From JANWZL01 sp041640815 (GTDB taxonomy: Bacteria; Pseudomonadota; Gammaproteobacteria; Burkholderiales; Thiobacillaceae), in NCBI GenBank assembly GCA_041640815.1, contig JBEPZO010000016.1, positions 1-43,126 on the forward strand: a DNA stretch of 43,126 nt. Direction: 5' to 3'. Shown in pieces: positions 1 through 7,203 of this stretch (positions are counted from its first letter, which is position 1; each line of letters begins with the position of its first letter). The translations under genes were made by a program, and so were the position numbers. Under the pieces are notes generated by a model that was given only the letters and a program-made list of their open reading frames with translations, ran no database searches and was not told where the DNA came from.

Positions 1-358
1 AGGCCGCCGCGCGGCGCGCTTGCGGCGGCAAGGCGGCGAGGCGAGCTTGCATGCGCTCCAGCGCCCAGCGCAGGTTGACGGCGGTCGGGCGGGTGGCGGC
101 GAGCCGCCTGATGGCGGCCTCGATCCGTGCATCGCTTGCCTCGTCGGCGAGCGCAAGCGCAAGCCCATAGGCCGCGGTGGCGCCGATCAGGGGGGCGCCG
201 CGCACGCGCATCACCGCGATCGCCTCGGCGGCCTCTTCCAGGGTCGTGAGCCGTCGGAATACCAGCTCGTGCGGCAGCCTCGTCTGGTCGATGATCTCCA
301 CGCCGCGGCAATCGGGCAGGGGACGGATGGTGCGGGTGGGCACGCCTTGTATCCTCAT
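1..358 (-). CDS. mtnA: S-methyl-5-thioribose-1-phosphate isomerase, N-terminal part (MtnA)
   Basis: This partial gene runs off the left edge of the window. About 119 codons are visible from the ATG whose complement is at 356-358. MtnA converts methylthioribose-1-phosphate to methylthioribulose-1-phosphate in the cytoplasmic methionine salvage pathway. The visible N-terminus carries the family signatures: a TRTIRPLP start, VEIIDQTRLPHEL at residues 20-32, VRGAPLIGATAAYG at about 52-65 and the RPTAVNLRWALERM segment near the edge. The catalytic Cys and Asp lie beyond the window, so integrity cannot be judged. It is divergent from ubiJ across a 119-bp gap. The call is firm at family level; the related eIF2B-like isomerases are less likely given the VNLRWALERM match. 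Confidence 0.88.
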   Translation of the reverse strand, partial: MRIQGVPTRTIRPLPDCRGVEIIDQTRLPHELVFRRLTTLEEAAEAIAVMRVRGAPLIGATAAYGLALALADEASDARIEAAIRRLAATRPTAVNLRWALERMQARLAALPPQARRAAA

Positions 359-477
359 GGCGCGTGAGTTTACAGGTTCTTCCGCCATCGCGTGGACAGG
401 GCAATAGGCTTGGCGTTGCAAGCGCACCCGCAAGCAACTACCCTCCCGTAAAATGCCGCTACCACACTCGGCTTGCC

Positions 478-1050
478 ATGAACCACCTGCTCGCCGCCCT
501 CCTCAACCAGCTGCTTGCCCGGCAGCCTGGCGCCGCCACACGCCTTGCCCAGCATGCGGGCAAGCGGCTGCGCATCGCATGGCCGCTCGCCCGCCTCGAT
601 CTCGCCATCGATGCACAAGGGCGCCTGCATGCGATCGCTACCGAGGCCTGCGACTGCGAGATCTACCTCCCTGCCGAAGTCCTCGTCGCGCTGCCCCTGC
701 TCGGCAACCAGGCACTTGGCGGCGTGCAGGTGCGCGGCGATGGCGTGCTGGCTGGCGAGCTTGCGGCGCTGTTGCGCGCGCTGGATGTAGCCGTGGTGTT
801 GGCGCCCTATCTCGGACCGATCCTCGCCGCGCGGGTGGATGCGGCGCTAAAAGGCCTGGCCCGCTGGCACGCCGAGGCGCGCACTACCGTTGCGCAGGCC
901 GTGGCGGAATACCTGGTGCATGAGGCGCGGCTGATCGCCCCCGGCGAGGCGGTGCGCGAGTTCGTGCGCGAGGTGGACGCGCTGCGCGAAGACGCAGACC
1001 GCCTCTGCGCCCGCCTCGCCCTGCTGGAAAACCAGGCCAAGCAGCCTTGA
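478..1050 (+). CDS. ubiJ: Ubiquinone biosynthesis accessory factor UbiJ
   Basis: This is a 190-residue protein starting at ATG 478; an upstream in-frame extension lacks family character. The N-terminal half, about residues 1-110, looks like an SCP2 sterol-carrier-type domain (MNHLLAALLNQLLARQPGAA, then LPLLGNQALGGVQVRGDG), which binds lipid. The C-terminal 40 residues (VREFVREVDALREDADRLCARLALLE) form a heptad-like coiled coil, as in UbiJ. In known systems UbiJ works with UbiK as a soluble assembly factor of the ubiquinone synthesis complex. Its stop codon overlaps the first base of the ubiB ATG, so the two are translationally coupled, and this neighbour strongly supports the call. A TAAAAT box sits at 449-454 but I see no matching -35 box. 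Confidence 0.85.
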   Translation: MNHLLAALLNQLLARQPGAATRLAQHAGKRLRIAWPLARLDLAIDAQGRLHAIATEACDCEIYLPAEVLVALPLLGNQALGGVQVRGDGVLAGELAALLRALDVAVVLAPYLGPILAARVDAALKGLARWHAEARTTVAQAVAEYLVHEARLIAPGEAVREFVREVDALREDADRLCARLALLENQAKQP

Positions 1051-2567
1051 TGCGCATCCTGCGGCTCCTGCGCATCCTCTGGGTCGCCCAACGCTTCGGC
1101 CTTGACGAGTTCGTCCTTGGGCACGAGCGGGTGCGGCTATTACGCTGGGCGGTGCGCCTGACCCTGTTTTGGCGCCGCCTCGATCGGCCGCGCGGCGAGC
1201 GACTGCGGCGCGCCCTGGAGAGCCTGGGACCGATCTTCGTCAAGTTCGGCCAGATGCTCTCTACCCGCCGTGACCTGATCCCTGCCGACATCGCCGACGA
1301 ATTGGCGCTGCTGCAAGACCGCGTGCCGCCCTTTCCCTCTGCCGAGGCGGAGGCAGTGCTCAGGCGCGCCTATGGGCGGCCGGCTGAGGAGGTGTTCGCC
1401 GAGTTTGACCCCAACCCCGTCGCCTCCGCCTCGGTCGCCCAGGTGCACCGCGCCCGGCTCAAAAGCGGCGAGCTCTGCGCGGTGAAGATCCTGCGCCCGG
1501 GCATCCGCCGCGTCATCGATCATGACCTGGAACTGCTGATGGCCGGCGCCGTCCTCATCGAGACCCTGTGGTCCGACGGCCGGCGCTTGAAGCCGCGCGA
1601 GGTGGTGCGGGAGTTCGCCAAGCATCTCGACGACGAGCTGGACTTGATCCGCGAGGCGGCCAATTGCTCGCAGCTAAGGCGCAACTTCGAAGGCTCGGCC
1701 TTGCTGGCGGTGCCCGAGGTGTACTGGGACTACTGCACGCACGAGGTGATGGTGATGCGCTGGATGGACGGCACCCCCATCTCGCGCGTCGAGGAGCTCA
1801 AACGCCGCGGCATCGACCTCAAGCGGCTGGCCCGCGCCGGCGTGGAGATCTTCTTCACCCAGGTCTTCCGCGATGGCTTCTTCCACGCCGACATGCATCC
1901 GGGCAACATCCTGGTGGAGGACTCCGGCCGCTATGTGGCGCTGGACTTCGGCATCATGGGCACGCTCGATGAAACGGACAAGAACTACCTGGCGCAGAAC
2001 TTCCTCGCCTTTTTCCGGCGCGACTACAAGCGCGTTGCCCTGGCCCACCTGGAGGCTGGCTGGGTGCCGCCCGGCACGCGCGCCGACGAGTTCGAGGCGG
2101 CCATCCGCGCAGTCTGCGAGCCGGTGTTCGACCGGCCGCTGAAGGAGATCGCCTTCGGGCGCGTGCTGCTCAGACTGTTCCAGACCTCGCGCCGCTTTGG
2201 CATGGAGATCCAGCCGCAGCTGGTGATGCTGCAGAAGACCTTGATCAACATCGAGGGCTTGGGCCGCGAATTGGACCCCGACCTCGACCTATGGGCGACC
2301 GCCAAGCCCTTCCTCGAGCGCTGGATGAGCGAACAGGTCGGCTGGCGCGGCTGGCTCGAACGGCTCAAGCAAGAAGTGCCGCATTGGGGCATGGTCATGC
2401 CGCAATTGCCGCGGCTTGCGCACCAGGCCTTGCGCGGCGACCAACTGGGGCGGCTGGAGGCGGGCATTGGATTACTGCTTGCCGAGCAGCGACGACGTAA
2501 TCGCTTACTGATGCTGATCGCCGCGCTGCTTGCTCTGCTCGCCGCCGCCAATCTGTTGCAGCCTTGA
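1050..2567 (+). CDS. ubiB: Ubiquinone biosynthesis atypical kinase/ATPase UbiB
   Basis: This 505-residue member of the ABC1/ADCK/UbiB atypical kinase family is needed for ubiquinone biosynthesis at the inner membrane. The family motifs are present: KFGQ at residues 65-68 (the KxGQ motif), the Ala-rich loop VASASVAQVH, the AVKILRPG lysine strand, HADMHPGNI as catalytic loop and ALDFGIMG as the metal-binding DFG. The C-terminus ends in a hydrophobic stretch (LLMLIAALLALLAAANLL), one clear membrane anchor; many UbiB proteins have two, and the length is slightly under the usual 540-550. The ATG at 1050 overlaps the ubiJ stop (TGATG). A TTG three bases earlier is in frame but less likely as the start. 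Confidence 0.93.
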   Translation: MRILRLLRILWVAQRFGLDEFVLGHERVRLLRWAVRLTLFWRRLDRPRGERLRRALESLGPIFVKFGQMLSTRRDLIPADIADELALLQDRVPPFPSAEAEAVLRRAYGRPAEEVFAEFDPNPVASASVAQVHRARLKSGELCAVKILRPGIRRVIDHDLELLMAGAVLIETLWSDGRRLKPREVVREFAKHLDDELDLIREAANCSQLRRNFEGSALLAVPEVYWDYCTHEVMVMRWMDGTPISRVEELKRRGIDLKRLARAGVEIFFTQVFRDGFFHADMHPGNILVEDSGRYVALDFGIMGTLDETDKNYLAQNFLAFFRRDYKRVALAHLEAGWVPPGTRADEFEAAIRAVCEPVFDRPLKEIAFGRVLLRLFQTSRRFGMEIQPQLVMLQKTLINIEGLGRELDPDLDLWATAKPFLERWMSEQVGWRGWLERLKQEVPHWGMVMPQLPRLAHQALRGDQLGRLEAGIGLLLAEQRRRNRLLMLIAALLALLAAANLLQP

Positions 2568-2615
2568 CGGCGGCGGCCGGCTAAAATAGCCGCCTCGATC
2601 GGCACGGGGGGGGTT

Positions 2616-4052
2616 ATGCTGCTCGGCTTCGTCCTGCTCTATCTGGTCATCTCCATCGGGCTCGGCATGTATGCCGCCACGCGCGTGCACAACGCGCGCG
2701 ACTACATCGCCGCCGGCCGCTCGCTGCCAATCTGGATCGTCACCGCCATGGTCTTCGCCACCTGGTTTGGCGCGGAGACGGTGCTGGGTATTCCCGCCAC
2801 CTTTCTCGAGGAAGACCTGGGCGGGCTCATCTCCGACCCCTTCGGCGCCAGCCTCTGCCTGGTGCTCTTCGGCCTCTTTTTCGCGCGCAAGCTCTATCGC
2901 ATGAATTTGCTCACCATCGCCGATTACTACCGCGAGCGCTACGACCGGCGGGTGGAGTTGGTGACCGGCATTGCCATCGCGCTGTCGTATCTGGGCTGGG
3001 TGTCGGCGCAGATCACCGCCCTGGGGCTCGTCTTCAACGTGCTCTCGGACGGCGTGATCAGCCAGGCACAAGGCATCCTGATCGGCGCCGCCATCGTGCT
3101 CTTGTACACCTTGTTCGGCGGCATGTGGTCGGTGGCGCTCACCACCTTCTTCCAGATGCTCGTCATCGTCGCCGGGCTTTTTTACATCGCCTGGCTGATC
3201 ACCGGCCAGGCCGGCGGTGTGGCGCCGGTGGTCGAGCACGCCGCCGCCCACGGCAAATTCGCCTTCTGGCCCGAGCTCAACGCGGTGGCCATCATCGCCT
3301 TCATCTCCGGGCTGCTGACCATGGGGTTCGGCTCCATCCCGCAGCAGGACGTCTTTCAGCGCGCCAATTCATCGAAGAACGAGCAGGTGGCAGTCTGGGG
3401 GTCGGTGCTGGGGGGGCTGGCGTATTTCCTATTCACCGCCGTGCCGATCTACATGGCCTATGCCGCCCACCTCATCGACCCAGGCCTGGTCTCGCGCTGG
3501 CTCGGCGTTGACGCGCAGAAGATCCTGCCCGAGCTGATCAAGGGCGACTTCCCGCTGGCGGCGCAGGTGGTCTTCTATGGCGCGCTGCTGGCGGTGATCA
3601 TGTCCACCGCCTCGGGGACACTGCTGGCGCCGTCGGTGACCATCTCCGAGAACGTGTTGAAGGGCCTCGTCACCCGCCGCCGGCGGCTTACGGACAAGCA
3701 GCTCCTGAACCTGACGCGCGCCGTGGTGGCCGCCTTCGCCGTGCTGGTGACGCTTTATTCGCTGTGGTCGCTGGAGCGTCAGACCACCATCCACCAGATG
3801 GTGGAGAACGCCTACAAGGTCACCCTGGTGCTCGCCTTCGTGCCCCTGGTGGCGGGGCTATACTGGCGTCAGGCGAACACACGCGGCGCCTACCTGGCCA
3901 TCGCCTTGGGCCTTACCACCTGGCTCGCCCTGGAGTGGCTGGCGCCGGAGGGGGAAGGGTTGTTGCCGCCGCAGTTCGCCGGTTTCCTGGCGGCTATTGC
4001 CGGCATGGTGTTGGGGTCGCTAACGGGAGGGCGCGGCCGCGTCGGCGGATAG
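2616..4052 (+). CDS. Sodium:solute symporter family protein (SSS/SLC5)
   Basis: This 478-residue polytopic membrane protein has about 12-13 hydrophobic segments. It has the SSS arrangement: an N-terminal helix (LLGFVLLYLVISIGLGMYAA), the RSLPIWIVTAMVFATWFGAET segment, LYTLFGGMWSVALTTFFQM, and a GSIPQQDVFQRANSSKNEQ loop that is highly characteristic of the family. These transporters use a sodium gradient to import small solutes; the substrate here cannot be read from sequence. The ATG at 2616 follows a G-run that can serve as ribosome binding site. It lies 48 bp after ubiB on the same strand and could be co-transcribed. A 225-bp inverted-repeat element begins 10 bp past the stop. Confidence 0.85.
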   Translation: MLLGFVLLYLVISIGLGMYAATRVHNARDYIAAGRSLPIWIVTAMVFATWFGAETVLGIPATFLEEDLGGLISDPFGASLCLVLFGLFFARKLYRMNLLTIADYYRERYDRRVELVTGIAIALSYLGWVSAQITALGLVFNVLSDGVISQAQGILIGAAIVLLYTLFGGMWSVALTTFFQMLVIVAGLFYIAWLITGQAGGVAPVVEHAAAHGKFAFWPELNAVAIIAFISGLLTMGFGSIPQQDVFQRANSSKNEQVAVWGSVLGGLAYFLFTAVPIYMAYAAHLIDPGLVSRWLGVDAQKILPELIKGDFPLAAQVVFYGALLAVIMSTASGTLLAPSVTISENVLKGLVTRRRRLTDKQLLNLTRAVVAAFAVLVTLYSLWSLERQTTIHQMVENAYKVTLVLAFVPLVAGLYWRQANTRGAYLAIALGLTTWLALEWLAPEGEGLLPPQFAGFLAAIAGMVLGSLTGGRGRVGG

Positions 4053-4057
4053 CCTCC

Positions 4058-4292
4058 ATGAACCCAGATTGTCCATTAGGACGCGGGAAAACTTAGAGCG
4101 CATGAGCGAGGCAGGTTGTGCGAGACGGTCGCAGTGAGGCTTGGACATCTGGCCGAGAAGTTGAGCACAAGATGGCCGCTCAGGGGCGAGGGGGCCGCGT
4201 AGGCCAGAGCGCGTCTTCAGAGGCATAACCGAGCATCATCAGAAATAGGGTCACGAAGGCACGGGTCGGTCTAATGGACAAACTGGGATGAA
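4058..4292. mobile_element. MITE-like element: 225 bp with terminal inverted repeats and 5-bp target duplication
   Basis: The element spans 4063-4287. Its ends are inverted repeats: CCCAGATTGTCCATTAG reading in at 4063-4079 and, on the opposite strand, CCCAGTTTGTCCATTAG at 4287-4271, matching at 16 of 17 positions. Both ends are flanked by the direct repeat ATGAA (4058-4062 and 4288-4292), a good target-site duplication. The interior has no recognisable transposase; a 68-codon minus-strand frame partly inside it extends into the symporter gene and is not convincing. The structure fits a miniature inverted-repeat transposable element or an internally deleted insertion sequence, mobilised in trans. 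Family assignment is uncertain. No second copy is visible in the window. Confidence 0.75.
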
Positions 4293-4315
4293 TATTTACC
4301 CTGAGGGTTCGCCGA

Positions 4316-4339
4316 GGCCCGACCCCTTGGTCGGGCCTT
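4316..4339 (+). terminator. Hairpin, probable transcription terminator after the symporter gene
   Basis: A perfect 9-bp stem (GGCCCGACC at 4316-4324, GGTCGGGCC at 4329-4337) encloses the tetraloop CCTT. Only two T residues follow on the plus strand and none of note on the minus strand, so intrinsic termination is plausible but not certain. It now lies past the MITE, about 260 bp from the symporter stop. Confidence 0.5.
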
Positions 4340-4466
4340 CATGCGTCGATGTGTACTCAACCTTGGGACTGCATGGCGCACCCGGGGCTGACATCGTGGT
4401 CGCGGGCATGCCCAAAGAGGGCATGTACACGTCTGCGTGCTCGCATAGGCTGAGTGGCACAGGCGA

Positions 4467-4811
4467 TCAAGCCGCCGCCCGTTCGCGCTCGACCGTGCCC
4501 CAGAGCGCTTCCAGGTTGTAGTGGGCGCGCACCGCCGGATGCATGACGTGGATGACGACGTCGCCCGCGTCGATGAGGATCCATTCCGCCGCCCGCTCAC
4601 CCTCGGTGCCGATGATGGTAGCGCCTGCCTGCTTGAGCTTTTCGACGACGTGATCGGCCAGCGCCTTGACCTGTCGGCTGGACTCACCGCTGGCGATGAT
4701 GAGGCGGTCGAACAATGACGTGAGTGCGCGCACGTCGAGCACGGTGATCTCCTTGCCCTTGATGTCCTCCAGGGCGGCCACGGCGATGCGGGTAAGGGTC
4801 TCGGTGTCCAT
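4467..4811 (-). CDS. rsfS: Ribosomal silencing factor RsfS
   Basis: This 114-residue protein of the RsfS/Iojap/YbeB family binds ribosomal protein L14 (uL14) and blocks 50S-30S joining when nutrients are low. Recognisable features are KGKEITVLDVRALTSLFDRL at about residues 18-37, the IIASGESSRQVKALADHVV strand-helix and the GERAAEWILIDAGDVVIHVM core with its W and DVVIHVM. The length is normal (105-120). The start ATG (complement at 4809-4811) directly abuts the nadD stop codon at 4812-4814, so the genes are coupled, an arrangement common in Beta- and Gammaproteobacteria. It ends the minus-strand housekeeping operon that begins at leuS. Confidence 0.93.
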   Translation of the reverse strand: MDTETLTRIAVAALEDIKGKEITVLDVRALTSLFDRLIIASGESSRQVKALADHVVEKLKQAGATIIGTEGERAAEWILIDAGDVVIHVMHPAVRAHYNLEALWGTVERERAAA

Positions 4812-5486
4812 TCAGGCGGGGGCCTCCGCTCGGTAGAGTCGATGGCGTTCAATGTAATCCAGCACGGCGTCCGGCACCAGATAGCGGCAGCTGCGCCCGC
4901 TGCGCAGATGGGCGCGGATGCGGCTGGCGGCGATGTCGAGCTGTGTGGTCTCGCGCAGATAGATGCGGCCAGCGGCGGCGGCCTGCAAGTCTGCGGGCCG
5001 CTGGCTCAAGCGCTGGGCGAGCTCGTGCCCAAGCGCCGGCGGCATGGCGGCCCGCGTGGGGTCGAAACCGGGCCGGGTGGCCACCGCCAGGTGCGCGAGA
5101 TCGAACAGCCGCTGCCAGTCATGCCAGGAGGTGAGCCCGAGAAAGGCGTCTGCGCCGAGAAACAGGGTGAGCGAGCGCTCACTTCCAAGTTCCCTGCGCA
5201 GCTCCGACAAGGTGTCCACCATGTAACACGGCGTCGTCTTGTGGATCTCGTGCTCGTCCAGAACGAAGCGCGGGTTGCCGGCGATCGCGAGGCGCACCAT
5301 GGCGAGGCGATCGGCGGCGTCCGCCACAGGCTGCGCCCGATGCGGTGGTGTGCCGGCGGGCAGAATGCGCACCTCTGTAAGCCCCAGGGCCTCGCCCAGC
5401 TCCTCGGCCAGACGCAGGTGTCCCAAGTGGATGGGGTCGAAGGTGCCGCCGAGTAGCCCAATGGGGGATGGCTTCAGGGATTCCAT
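4812..5486 (-). CDS. nadD: Nicotinate-nucleotide adenylyltransferase NadD
   Basis: This 224-residue enzyme transfers AMP from ATP to nicotinate mononucleotide, giving deamido-NAD in cytoplasmic NAD synthesis. The nucleotidyltransferase signature GGTFDPIHLGHL is at residues 13-24 (T/HxGH class). The C-terminal IAASRIRAHLRSG corresponds to the family ISSTxIR motif, and LPAGTPPHR and FLGADAFLGLTSWHDWQRL are typical NadD segments. The ATG at 5486 lies 13 bp inside the 3' end of hicA, so nadD translation may be coupled to the toxin-like gene upstream; an ancestral upstream signal may have been replaced when hicBA arrived. Confidence 0.93.
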   Translation of the reverse strand: MESLKPSPIGLLGGTFDPIHLGHLRLAEELGEALGLTEVRILPAGTPPHRAQPVADAADRLAMVRLAIAGNPRFVLDEHEIHKTTPCYMVDTLSELRRELGSERSLTLFLGADAFLGLTSWHDWQRLFDLAHLAVATRPGFDPTRAAMPPALGHELAQRLSQRPADLQAAAAGRIYLRETTQLDIAASRIRAHLRSGRSCRYLVPDAVLDYIERHRLYRAEAPA

Positions 5487-5695
5487 TCGTCGCGGGGGAT
5501 ATCGGCGGCCTCGAGGATGGCAGGCAGCGTGTTGACGGGTACGTCGCCGCGGTGATAGGGGGCGGTGAGCCGCCGGCCATGGTTTGCGTTGTAATACACC
5601 CGCTGGCCGCCCGTGCCGTGCCCCAGGCAGAAGCCGTGCCGCTCCAGGATATGGCTGAGCGCCTGGGCGGTCAGCACTGATGCCTTATACGGCAT
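5474..5695 (-). CDS. hicA: HicA-like mRNA interferase family protein with atypical active site
   Basis: This is a 73-residue protein of the HicA toxin fold (double-stranded-RNA-binding-like). The matching segments are ALSHILERHGFCL (first helix and strand), RVYYNANHGRRLTAPYH (hairpin) and NTLPAILEAADI (last helix, the family's GTLRSILKQAGI). In HicA toxins the catalytic His lies in a GSH motif just before the second strand. Here that stretch reads GTGGQRVYY, so the His position is Gln. Activity is therefore doubtful, although His residues at other positions exist. It follows hicB by 18 bp and overlaps the nadD start by 13 bp. The family call is good; the toxin function is inferred and weak. 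Confidence 0.7.
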   Translation of the reverse strand: MPYKASVLTAQALSHILERHGFCLGHGTGGQRVYYNANHGRRLTAPYHRGDVPVNTLPAILEAADIPRDEWNP

Positions 5696-5713
5696 GATGT
5701 AGGAGCAGGTGGC

Positions 5714-5917
5714 CTACGAAAGCGTCGCTGTCGTCCGGCAGGGGCCGCCATGACGTTCCAGGCTGGCCAGATAGGCCTGAATGGCGTCCTTGGCCATGTC
5801 CCGGACCTCCTCCAGCGTATTGCCATATGTCACGCAACCGGGCAGTGCCGGCACACTGACCGTATATCCCCCCTCGGGTTCGGGGTGGAAGATCAGGCGG
5901 TAGTCGAGTTCACGCAT
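5714..5917 (-). CDS. hicB: HicB-like antitoxin, short single-domain form
   Basis: This 67-residue protein starts at the ATG complementary to 5915-5917, chosen because AGGAG lies just upstream on the minus strand; a longer frame reaching into proA has no family character. RLIFHPEPEGGYTVSVPALPGCVTYGNTLEEV is the diagnostic HicB/UPF0150 partial RNase H-like fold. The protein ends at about residue 55 of that fold plus a short tail, so there is no C-terminal helix-turn-helix or ribbon-helix-helix domain for DNA binding, unlike longer HicB antitoxins. It would bind and neutralise HicA but probably does not itself repress the operon. It sits 8 bp after the proA stop. Confidence 0.8.
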   Translation of the reverse strand: MRELDYRLIFHPEPEGGYTVSVPALPGCVTYGNTLEEVRDMAKDAIQAYLASLERHGGPCRTTATLS

Positions 5918-5925
5918 GTCCTCTC

Positions 5926-7203
5926 CTAGGCGCGCACATGCCCGTCGCCGAGCACGATCCATTTCTGCGACGTGAGGCCCTCCAGCCCCACGGGGCCGCG
6001 GGCATGGAGCTTGTCGGTGGAGATGCCGATCTCGGCACCCAAGCCGTATTCGAAGCCGTCGGCAAAGCGGGTGGAGGCGTTGACCATCACCGAGCTCGAG
6101 TCCACCTCGCGCAGGAAGCGGCGCGCGCGACCGTAGTCCTCGGTGACGATGGCGTCGGTGTGCTGCGAGCCATAGGTGTTGATGTGGGTGATGGCCTCAT
6201 CGAGGCCGGCGACGACCTTGATGGCGATGATCGGGGCCAGGAACTCCTCGCTCCAATCCTGCTCGGTCGCCGGGACGATGCGCGCATTGGGGATGTCCGC
6301 CTGTTTCAAGATGGCCAAGGCCTCAGGACAGGCGCGCATCTCCACCCCATGGCCGGCAAGCATGCGGCCGATGCCGGGCAGCATCGCAGAGGCTACGCTG
6401 CGCGCCACGAGCAGGCTCTCGGCCGTGTTGCAGGTACCGTAGCGCTGGGTCTTGGCGTTTTCCACGATCTTGAGCGCCTTGGCCGGGTCGGCGGCATCGT
6501 CGACATAGACGTGGCAATTGCCGTGCAAGTGTTTGATCACCGGGATGCGCGCCTCGGCCGTCACCCGCTCGATGAGGCCCTTGCCGCCGCGGGGGACGAT
6601 CACGTCGACATATTCCTTCATGGTGATGAGCCGGCCGACGGCGGCGCGGTCGGCGGTCTCGACCACCTGCACTATGGACTCAGGCAGCCCCGCCGCTTGC
6701 AACCCCTCGCGCACGCAGGCGGCGATGGCCTGGTTCGAATGCAGCGCCTCGGAGCCACCGCGCAAGATGGCGGCGTTGCCGCTTTTCAGACACAGCCCGG
6801 CGGCGTCCGCCGTGACGTTGGGGCGGGCCTCGTAGATGATACCGATCACCCCCAGCGGCACGCGCATGCGCCCGACCTGGATGCCGGAGGGGCGGTATTT
6901 GAGGTCGGTGATCTCGCCCACTGGGTCGGGCAGTCGCGCGATCTGGCGCAGGCCCTCGGCCATCGCGGCCACCCCCTTGGCGGTCAGCGTCAGCCGGTCG
7001 ATCAAGGCGTCGGAAAGCCCCGCCGCCCGCGCTGCTTCGAGGTCGCGGGCATTGGCCGCCAGCAGGTGTTCGGCATGGCCTTCAATGGCCTCGGCCATGC
7101 GGGTCAAGGCCAGATCCTTCTGGCGCGTCTCGGCGCGGGCGATGGCGCGCGCCGCCTCACGCGCGGCGCGGCCCAGTGCATGCATGTAGGCGTCAATATC
7201 CAT
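5926..7203 (-). CDS. proA: Glutamate-5-semialdehyde dehydrogenase (gamma-glutamyl phosphate reductase) ProA
   Basis: This 425-residue enzyme reduces gamma-glutamyl phosphate to glutamate-5-semialdehyde with NADPH, the second step of proline synthesis. It is full length (usual 415-425) and in the aldehyde dehydrogenase superfamily. Signatures are VPLGVIGIIYEARPNVTADAAGLCLKSGNA at about residues 115-144, the DVIVPRGGKGLI segment, and the catalytic Cys258 in the YGTCNTAE motif. The start ATG overlaps the 3' end of holA by 11 bp. The order leuS-lptE-holA-proA-nadD-rsfS is normal for the group, except that hicB-hicA has been placed between proA and nadD. A long antisense frame covers the gene but is a shadow. 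Confidence 0.96.
   Translation of the reverse strand: MDIDAYMHALGRAAREAARAIARAETRQKDLALTRMAEAIEGHAEHLLAANARDLEAARAAGLSDALIDRLTLTAKGVAAMAEGLRQIARLPDPVGEITDLKYRPSGIQVGRMRVPLGVIGIIYEARPNVTADAAGLCLKSGNAAILRGGSEALHSNQAIAACVREGLQAAGLPESIVQVVETADRAAVGRLITMKEYVDVIVPRGGKGLIERVTAEARIPVIKHLHGNCHVYVDDAADPAKALKIVENAKTQRYGTCNTAESLLVARSVASAMLPGIGRMLAGHGVEMRACPEALAILKQADIPNARIVPATEQDWSEEFLAPIIAIKVVAGLDEAITHINTYGSQHTDAIVTEDYGRARRFLREVDSSSVMVNASTRFADGFEYGLGAEIGISTDKLHARGPVGLEGLTSQKWIVLGDGHVRA

Larger units (their letters stand above)
4053..4466. other. Intergenic region between the symporter gene and rsfS
   Basis: These 414 bases hold no protein gene I can support. They contain the MITE-like element (4058-4292), a strong GC hairpin (4316-4337) and a second hairpin at 4407-4425 (CATGCCC, loop AAAGA, GGGCATG). 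The second lies just past the end of rsfS on the minus strand but has no T-run. The insertion appears to have separated the symporter gene from its terminator. Confidence 0.6.

Noticed and set aside
2564..2587. TTGACG and TAAAAT before the symporter gene as a promoter
   Set aside because: The spacing is 12 bp, too short for a sigma-70 promoter.
4020..4226. 68-codon minus-strand frame overlapping the MITE and the symporter end
   Set aside because: It starts inside the element and runs into the transporter gene with no domain, so it is not a transposase remnant I can support.
4407..4425. Hairpin CATGCCC-AAAGA-GGGCATG after rsfS as a terminator
   Set aside because: It has a stem of only 7 bp and no T-run on the minus strand, so I do not call it a terminator.
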